Shown: in pieces, positions 58,810-64,000 of the stretch
Layout of the letters: every line of letters starts with the position of its first letter
Position numbering within the stretch: the stretch's first letter is position 1
Assembly (NCBI RefSeq): GCF_008017755.1
Contig: NZ_VRTS01000007.1
Location: forward strand, 62,001-126,000
From: Alkalisalibacterium limincola
Lineage (GTDB): Bacteria; Pseudomonadota; Gammaproteobacteria; Xanthomonadales; Xanthomonadaceae
Length of the DNA stretch: 64,000 bases
Reading direction: 5' to 3'
Position numbers and translations under genes: made by a program
Notes under the pieces: model-generated
Told to the model about the DNA's origin: nothing
The model's database searches: none
What the model saw: only the letters and a program-made list of their open reading frames with translations

Positions 58810-59343
58810 TCAGCGGCTGATCGCCTGGGAGACCTTCGCCGCAGTCGACCTCGCGCCGGCCTTGGCCTTGGCGCCGGTGATCGCAGCGGTGGCAGCAGTG
58901 GAAGCCTTCCATGCCTCGTGGTCCTCGTCGAACTGGGCCAGCTCTTCGGCGCTGAACAACTTGCGCGCCATCTTGAACATCGTGTCCTCTTCCTCGCTGG
59001 CGTGATGGTCGATCAGCTCACCGAACACCTTAACCCGACCGGCGAACTCCGGCGTGGTCACGTCGGAAGCCTTCACGTGCGGGATCACCGTCTCCTCGAC
59101 GGCGGCATGTTCCAGCACCGCCTCGGCATGGGTCTTGAGGCCATCGCGGTCGGCGCGTTCCTTGAAGGCGGGGTAGAAGACCTTCTCTTCCCACTTCGCA
59201 TGCGGCAGCAGGTTGGCTTCGATCTTCTCGAGCAGTTCCACGCGCCCCTTGCTGGCGCGTTCGGTGGTGGCGTCGATCTGCTTGAACAGGTCGCGCAGCA
59301 CGTTGTGTTCGGCTTTGAGGGTCTTGAGGATGTCGCGGGCCAT
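58810..59343 (-). CDS. Hemerythrin HHE domain protein
   Basis: 177 residues. LKAEHNVLRDLFKQID, LLPHAKWEEKVFYPAF, EAVLEHAAVEETVIPHV and LIDHHASEEEDTMFKMARKLF supply the His/Glu ligands of a di-iron hemerythrin four-helix bundle. A Lys/Ala-rich C-terminal tail (TGAKAKAGARSTAAKVS) follows. It is cytoplasmic and likely an oxygen, NO or iron-related sensor or store. It is transcribed away from the SDR gene. Confidence 0.9.
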   Translation of the reverse strand: MARDILKTLKAEHNVLRDLFKQIDATTERASKGRVELLEKIEANLLPHAKWEEKVFYPAFKERADRDGLKTHAEAVLEHAAVEETVIPHVKASDVTTPEFAGRVKVFGELIDHHASEEEDTMFKMARKLFSAEELAQFDEDHEAWKASTAATAAITGAKAKAGARSTAAKVSQAISR

Positions 59344-59658
59344 TGGGGGATACCTCGTTGGGGGTGCGGGGGTTTGGGTGCATCGGTAGGGAACGAAGCA
59401 AGCTCCATGCCACGCCGTGCCGTCGGGATGCCTTCCCGCGCGCGCGCCGGGACGTGGCCGTTGGCCTTGCTCCCAAGGCAACGCCGGGTGATCAGCACTC
59501 GGCCACCCGGCCGGGCATGCAGGCGGGATGCAGGAGGCCGTCGCCCCGGTCATGCAGACCGCCCGACGGTCGGGGAGACGTCCCGTCGGCTGCGGGTCGC
59601 GTTTGGCCCAGCGCGCGTGACGGCCTATCCTCGAATTCCCCCATTCGAGGATGCCCCC
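59344..59658. promoter_or_regulatory. Divergent intergenic region, hemerythrin/SDR
   Basis: 315 bases between divergent genes, rich in G/C. The only clear structure is the hairpin given next. No other gene or convincing promoter pair was recognised. Confidence 0.45.
59627..59652 (+). promoter_or_regulatory. Perfect 10-bp inverted repeat over the SDR ribosome-binding site
   Basis: ATCCTCGAAT (59627-59636), loop TCCCCC, ATTCGAGGAT (59643-59652) pair perfectly. The right arm contains GAGG, the ribosome-binding site of the SDR gene starting at 59659. The structure could hide it (translational control) or be a protein operator. Confidence 0.65.
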
Positions 59659-60564
59659 ATGCGCACTTTGCTCAGCTTGGCCCTGTCGGTGTTCGCCTGC
59701 GTTGGCGCTTCGTCCCTTGCGCATGCCGAGCCCGAGGGGGACCGGATCAGCTACGCCGAGAAGACCGTCCTGGTCACCGGCTCCACCGACGGCCTCGGCC
59801 GTGCGCTGGCCCTGGCGCTGGCCGCCGACGGTGCCCATGTCATCGTCCACGGCCGCAATGCCGAGCGCGGGCAGCAAGTGGTCGAGGAGATCACCGCCAG
59901 CGGCGTCGGCTCGGCCACCTTCATCGCTGCGGACTTCGCCTCCATCCAGGGCGTGCGTGATTTCGCCGACACCATCGCCCGCGACCATCCGCGCCTGGAC
60001 CTGCTGGTCAACAACGCCGGTATCGCGTTCAACCGCGAACAGCCGCGCCACGAGAGTGAGGACGGCCACGAACTGCAGTTCGCGGTGAATTACCTGGCCG
60101 GCTGGGTGCTGGTGAACAAACTGCGCCCGTCGCTGGCCGCCGCGGCGCCCTCGCGCATCATCAACGTGGCCTCCGGTGCGGCGCATCCGATCGATTTCGA
60201 CGATGTGATGCTGGAGCAGCCCGGTGCGCAGGCGCGCGGCTACGGGCAGAGCAAGCTGGCGCAGATCACGATGACGGCGGCGATTGCGGAGAACTTCGCG
60301 AACGACGGCATCACGATGATCTCATTGCACCCGGCCAGCATGATGGACACGACGATGGTGCGGGGCCTGGGTGGGCCGATCCGCAGCACGGTGGCCGAAG
60401 GCCGCGACACGGTCATGGGGCTGATCACCGCGCCCTCGCTGCAGGCCGGCGCGTACTACCGCGATGGCGAGGTGGCCACGCCACACGCGCAGGCGGGCGA
60501 CACGCAGGCGCAGCAAAAGCTGGTCGAGCTCAGCGAGGAACTGACCGGCGTGTCCCTGGACTAG
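59659..60564 (+). CDS. Short-chain dehydrogenase/reductase with a signal peptide
   Basis: 301 residues. MRTLLSLALSVFACVGASSLAHA is a Sec-like signal with an AHA cleavage site. The SDR domain follows: nucleotide-binding TGSTDGLGRA near residue 41, NNAGIAFN near residue 115, catalytic Ser in NVASGA and Tyr/Lys in YGQSK. Cofactor-dependent SDRs are normally cytoplasmic, so an export signal is odd; either the enzyme is exported folded or the N-terminus is a membrane anchor. The substrate is unknown. Confidence 0.82.
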   Translation: MRTLLSLALSVFACVGASSLAHAEPEGDRISYAEKTVLVTGSTDGLGRALALALAADGAHVIVHGRNAERGQQVVEEITASGVGSATFIAADFASIQGVRDFADTIARDHPRLDLLVNNAGIAFNREQPRHESEDGHELQFAVNYLAGWVLVNKLRPSLAAAAPSRIINVASGAAHPIDFDDVMLEQPGAQARGYGQSKLAQITMTAAIAENFANDGITMISLHPASMMDTTMVRGLGGPIRSTVAEGRDTVMGLITAPSLQAGAYYRDGEVATPHAQAGDTQAQQKLVELSEELTGVSLD

Positions 60565-60565
60565 G

Positions 60566-61072
60566 TCACGCGGCCTGGCGTTCGGCGGCCTGGCGTTCGG
60601 CAGGCATCCACCGGCGGTGCGTCATCGCGGCGAAGATCAGCCCCGCGACCGCCCCGCCGACCGCCATCCAGGCGGTGCAGCTGAAATCGCGCGAGGCGCC
60701 GATCAGCAGCGCCAGCGGCGACAACCAGTTCACCAGCGGGATTCCGATCAGGATCGCCAGGCCACCCGCCAGCGCGAACAGCGCCAGGCGTGCGGCCAGC
60801 GGATCGGCCGGCAACCACTTCCACATCACCAGCCAGGCCGCGATGAACGCCACCAGCAGCGACGGCAGCACGATGTAGCCGCCGTAGGTGGGGAAGAAGC
60901 CGCTGAAGAGGTCGCGCAGGGTCGTGTTCATGCGCACCGTGTCGACGTCGACGCCGATCGACGAGAGTGCCGCCAGGTTGTACTGCGTCTGCACGACGGA
61001 GCCCCAGGCGATGGCGACGACCACCGCGATGAGGAAGGCCAGAAGGATCCTGCCGATATCGGACGTCTTCAC
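60566..61072 (-). CDS. Hypothetical four-helix membrane protein
   Basis: 168 residues from a GTG at 61072 (GGGAGAACAACC upstream). Membrane segments ILLAFLIAVVVAIAWGSVVQT, IVLPSLLVAFIAAWLVMWKWLP, LALFALAGGLAILIGIPLV and TAWMAVGGAVAGLIFAAM. The family is not recognised. It ends one base from the SDR stop, convergent, leaving no space for a terminator. Confidence 0.68.
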   Translation of the reverse strand: MKTSDIGRILLAFLIAVVVAIAWGSVVQTQYNLAALSSIGVDVDTVRMNTTLRDLFSGFFPTYGGYIVLPSLLVAFIAAWLVMWKWLPADPLAARLALFALAGGLAILIGIPLVNWLSPLALLIGASRDFSCTAWMAVGGAVAGLIFAAMTHRRWMPAERQAAERQAA

Positions 61073-61156
61073 CGGTTGTTCTCCCGATCCATGGTCGACT
61101 GCAAATGTGAGCGTCGTGTCAACACAGCTTCGGCGCTTGGCCATGGAGGGAATGTG

Positions 61157-62289
61157 ATGATCAAGAGGATGCTTGCGCCGCTTGCGGTTTCGATGGTGCT
61201 GTTGTTCCCCGTTGCCGCCCAGGCGGAGTACCGCGTCGAGGTCGTGGCCGAGGGGCTGGAACACCCCTGGTCGCTGGCCTTCCTGCCCGATGGCCGGCAA
61301 CTGGTCACCGAGCGCCCCGGTCGCTTGCGGGTGATCGAGAACGGCGTGTTGCGCGAGGCGCCGGTGGAGGGCGTGCCGCCGGTGCTCGATTCGGGCCAGT
61401 CCGGCCTGCTGGAAGTGCTGCCGGCCGAGAACTTCGCCAGCAGCGGCATCCTCTACCTCTCCTTCGTGCACGGCACCGACGACGCGAACCATACCCGCAT
61501 CGTCCGGGCCAGGTTCGACGGCCAGCGCCTGCACGATGTCGAGCCGATCTTCACCACCCAGCCGGCCAAGTCCGGCGACGTGCATGGCGGCGGGCGCATG
61601 GCCTTCCTGCCCGACGGCACGCTGCTGATGAGCATGGGCGACGGCTTCTTCTTCCGCGAGGAGTCGCAGAAGCTCGACAGCCACATGGGCACGCTGATCC
61701 GCATCAACACCGACGCAGCGCGCCACGCGACAACCCGTTCGTGTCGCGCGAGGGCGCGCTGCCCGAGATCTACAGCTACGGCCACCGGCACATGCAGGGC
61801 ATCGTCTGGGATGAATCCAGCGGTCGCCTGTATACCCATGAGCACGGGCCGCGCGGTGGCGACGAGATCAACATCATCCAACCCGGCCGCAACTACGGCT
61901 GGCCGGTGGTCAGCTACGGCATCGACTACGGCCGCTCGCTGATCACGCCGTTCACGCGCATGCCCGGCATGGAAGAGCCCTTCCTGGTCTGGACGCCGTC
62001 GATCGCCCCGGCCGGCCTGGCGCTGTACGACGGGGACCTGTTCCCGCAGTGGCGTGGCAGCCTGTTCGTGGCCGCGCTGGCCGAGGAGTCGCTGCGCCGG
62101 GTGCCGATCGAGAATGGCGAGCCGGGCGAGCAGGAGATCCTGCTCAAGGAAGTCGGCGACCGCATCCGCGACGTGCGTGTCGGCCCGGACGGTGCGATCT
62201 ACGTGCTGACCGACGAGAGCGACGGGCGGGTGCTGCGGCTGGTGCCTGACGGGGGCGCGCGTCGAACCGGCGGGGACGTGTCGCGCTGA
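61157..62289 (+). CDS. PQQ-dependent sugar dehydrogenase-like protein (single-base frameshift)
   Basis: MIKRMLAPLAVSMVLLFPVAAQA is a signal peptide. The beta-propeller reads VVAEGLEHPWSLAFLPDGRQLVTERPGRLRVI, then GDVHGGGRMAFLPDGTLLMSMGDGFF. At 61711-61720 the frame is lost. The expected DGSAPRDNPFV continues one frame over with YSYGHRHMQGIVWDESSGRLYTHEHGPRGGDEINIIQPGRNYGWPVVSYG, the signature of soluble aldose dehydrogenases (YliI/GDH-B). With one base restored it has about 377 residues. It is predicted to oxidise aldose sugars in the periplasm with PQQ and calcium. Confidence 0.87.
61711..61720 (+). other. Frameshift point in the sugar dehydrogenase gene
   Basis: cgacgcagcg is expected as cgacGGcagcg; one G is missing at about 61715. 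Confidence 0.82.
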
Positions 62290-62552
62290 TGGAGCAGCTG
62301 CTGGGGTGGTCGGCTTCCATCGTGCTGCTGGCCACCTTGATCTGCCAGGTCGTCAAGCAGTGGCGCAGCCGCAGCGTGGAGGGTGTGTCCCCCTGGCTGT
62401 TCGCCGGGCAGCTCACCGCCAGCACCGCGTTCGTGGCCTACAGCTGGCTGGTCGAGAACTGGGTGTTCGTGGTCACCAATGCGGCCATCCTGGTGACGGC
62501 CATCGCCGGCCAGGTGGTCTATCGGCGCAACGTCCGGGTGGCAGGCGACTGA
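62289..62552 (+). CDS. PQ-loop family membrane protein (SemiSWEET-like)
   Basis: 87 residues with three membrane segments: LLGWSASIVLLATLICQVVKQWRSRSVEGVSPWLFAGQL, ASTAFVAYSWLVEN and FVVTNAAILVTAIAGQVVY. CQVVKQWRSRSVEGVS resembles the PQ-loop, with C in place of P. It is the size of a SemiSWEET half-transporter. ATG 62289 overlaps the sugar dehydrogenase stop (TGATG), so the two are co-translated; a role in sugar handling is possible. Confidence 0.8.
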   Translation: MEQLLGWSASIVLLATLICQVVKQWRSRSVEGVSPWLFAGQLTASTAFVAYSWLVENWVFVVTNAAILVTAIAGQVVYRRNVRVAGD

Positions 62553-62636
62553 CGGGCCAGGGGTGCAATGGCCCCCGGGGCTGGTGCTAGACTCCTGCGC
62601 TCAAGGACGACAACTCAACACCCAAGGTCAAAGGAT
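62553..62636 (+). other. Intergenic region before vgrG
   Basis: 84 bases. GGGCCA and TGGCCC (about 62554-62574) form a short hairpin after the PQ-loop gene. TGCTAGACT near 62588 resembles an extended -10, with no clear -35. Confidence 0.35.
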
Positions 62637-64000
62637 ATGACCGACTTCTCTTCCGGCGCCGGGATCGGTGCCGCGCTACGTGCCCTGCTGCACCCCCTGG
62701 CGCAGACCGACCGGCTGCTTCGCCTGCACACCCCCTTGGGGCCCGACGTGCTGGTGGCCGAGGCCATGCACGGCTGGGAATCCCTGGATGCCGGCGGCTT
62801 CGCGTTCGAGATCACCGCGCTCTCGGGCGATGCCCACCTGTCGCTGGAGCAGTTGCTGGGCGCGCCTGCCTTGCTGGAGCTGCTGACGGCCGATTCGCGC
62901 ACGTCGCTGCGACCCTTCCACGGCCATGTCACCGCCTGCCAGTTGCTGGGCGCCAACGGGGGACTGGCGCGCTACCGGCTGCGGTTGGAGCCGTGGTTGT
63001 CGTTCCTGCGCCTGCGGACCGACAGCTTCGAGTTCCGCGACATGAGTGTGGTCGGGATCGTCGACTACCTGTTCGAAGGTCATCGCGGGCTGGGCAGCGT
63101 GGTGCCGGCGTGGCGCTGGCAGTTGGCCGACGCGTCGGTATACCGGCAGCGCAGCGCGTGCACGCAGTACCAGGAAAGCGACCATGCCTTCGTGCATCGG
63201 CTGCTGGCCGAGGAGGGGCTGTTCTATCGCTTCGAGCACAGCGCGGCCGCCGATGGGGACACGCTGGGCACGCACACGATGGTGATTGCCGACAGCGCCG
63301 AGGCCTTCGGCGACCTGCCCGGGGTGCCGGTGCGATTCCACCGCGCCGAGGCCACCGAGCGCGAGGACGGCATTGGCTGGTGGCACAGCGCGCGCCGACT
63401 CGGCGTGGGCCGCGTGGCGCGCGGCAGCTGGGATTACCGCGCGCACCAGTGGCGCGAAGTGCATGCCGACCTCGGCGGTGCCGGGGGCGTGGCGACCGAC
63501 AGCGATCCCAGCGGACCCTACACGTGGCCGGACTTCCAGACCGGCGAGCGCCTGGCGCGCCAGCACGCCGAGGCGTTGCAGGTGGGGCAGCACCAGGTGA
63601 GTGGCGGTGGCAGCTGGCGTCGCCTGGCACCGGGCCTTCGCTTCACGCTGTCCGGCCACCACCAGTACGCGGATGCCGAGGCGGCCAGCCATGTGTGCCT
63701 GCGGGTGGAGCACGCGGCCCGCAACAACCTGGGCGATGAACTCCACGCCAGCGTGGCGCAGCATCTGGGCCCGCCGAAGCCGATGCTGCCGCTGCCTGTG
63801 GCGCTGTGCGGCCTCGGCGGTATGGACGCGCATCCGCCGGTGGACGATGTGGACAGCTACCGCAACCGGTTCGTCGCGCTGCCCTCGGCGCGGCCCTACC
63901 GGCCCGCGACGCAGGATGGCCACGGCGAGCGCCTGCATCCGCGACCGCAGGTTCGTGGCGTGCAGAGCGCCATCGTGGTGGGCGCCGGCACCCCCGTGCA
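62637..64000 (+). CDS. vgrG: Type VI secretion VgrG-family protein (partial, runs off the right edge)
   Basis: At least 454 residues from ATG 62637 (AAAGGAT upstream). LLRLHTPLGPDVLVAEAMHGWESL, FEITALS...LLG, LEPWLSFLRLRTDSFEFRDMSVVGIVDYLF and AWRWQLADASVYRQRSACTQYQESDHAFVHRLLAEEGLFYRFEH are the standard VgrG base-plate/gp27-like sequence. The later EWR-like CVRVEHAARNN part is partly visible. VgrG is the spike of the type VI secretion system. The C-terminal domain, which would identify the effector, is outside the window. No other T6SS gene is visible. Confidence 0.9.
   Translation, partial: MTDFSSGAGIGAALRALLHPLAQTDRLLRLHTPLGPDVLVAEAMHGWESLDAGGFAFEITALSGDAHLSLEQLLGAPALLELLTADSRTSLRPFHGHVTACQLLGANGGLARYRLRLEPWLSFLRLRTDSFEFRDMSVVGIVDYLFEGHRGLGSVVPAWRWQLADASVYRQRSACTQYQESDHAFVHRLLAEEGLFYRFEHSAAADGDTLGTHTMVIADSAEAFGDLPGVPVRFHRAEATEREDGIGWWHSARRLGVGRVARGSWDYRAHQWREVHADLGGAGGVATDSDPSGPYTWPDFQTGERLARQHAEALQVGQHQVSGGGSWRRLAPGLRFTLSGHHQYADAEAASHVCLRVEHAARNNLGDELHASVAQHLGPPKPMLPLPVALCGLGGMDAHPPVDDVDSYRNRFVALPSARPYRPATQDGHGERLHPRPQVRGVQSAIVVGAGTPV

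Noticed and set aside
1-64000. CRISPR array, rRNA or tRNA genes
   Set aside because: No regularly spaced repeats and no rRNA- or tRNA-like segment were noticed in reading both strands by eye.

Overview
The window is GC-rich (mostly 65-70% G+C by eye), Gram-negative DNA. The gene set (AcnD/PrpF methylcitrate genes, a DUF2868/DUF3482 pair, pilins, lipoproteins, VgrG, periplasmic amidases) fits a gammaproteobacterium of the Xanthomonadaceae/Lysobacteraceae type. That placement is inferred from gene content and style; no rRNA or tRNA was found.

Layout. 0-5 kb: a lipoprotein and the acnD-prpF pair of the 2-methylcitrate cycle. 4.7-13 kb: a GspF-like protein with a pilin, a YqhA-family protein, a GGDEF cyclase, a secreted SGNH hydrolase, an unusually long apolipoprotein N-acyltransferase-like protein and an alpha/beta hydrolase. 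13.3-13.9 kb: two tiny disordered hydrophilic proteins behind a sigma-54-like promoter and ahead of a strong terminator. 13.9-17.4 kb: a quinone-reductase-like flavoprotein and the DUF2868/DUF3482 pair.

17.4-34.5 kb is a defence island of lower and patchy G+C. A CBS-like/HEPN protein leads a tightly overlapping plus-strand operon: two different hsdM genes, higB, a HigA-ImmA/IrrE fusion, hsdS, hsdR, mcrB (EVE-like N-terminus) and mcrC. Facing it are a WYL regulator and a tandem-AAA ATPase, with a 13-bp inverted repeat at the ATPase promoter, and then a GIY-YIG protein. This composite island is the best candidate here for an incompletely described system.

34.6-46.7 kb: DJ-1/PfpI, DoxX, GNAT, proline iminopeptidase, metallopeptidase-like and SEC-C proteins, hipBA, an MFS exporter, and a winged-helix regulator divergent from an isocitrate dehydrogenase with a palindromic operator between them. 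46.7-56.6 kb: a DUF885 lipoprotein, two ECF sigma/membrane-partner pairs around an amidohydrolase and sharing a promoter motif, and an amidohydrolase/outer-membrane/choloylglycine-hydrolase operon. 56.6-64 kb: a membrane protein followed by an alcohol-dehydrogenase C-terminal remnant, an AI-2E transporter, hemerythrin, an exported SDR, a PQQ-type sugar dehydrogenase, a PQ-loop protein and the start of a vgrG.

Seven genes (acnD, DUF2868, tandem-AAA, hipB, MFS, AI-2E transporter, sugar dehydrogenase) each appear interrupted by the loss of exactly one base in G/C-rich sequence. This looks like an indel error mode of the assembly rather than seven real pseudogenes.
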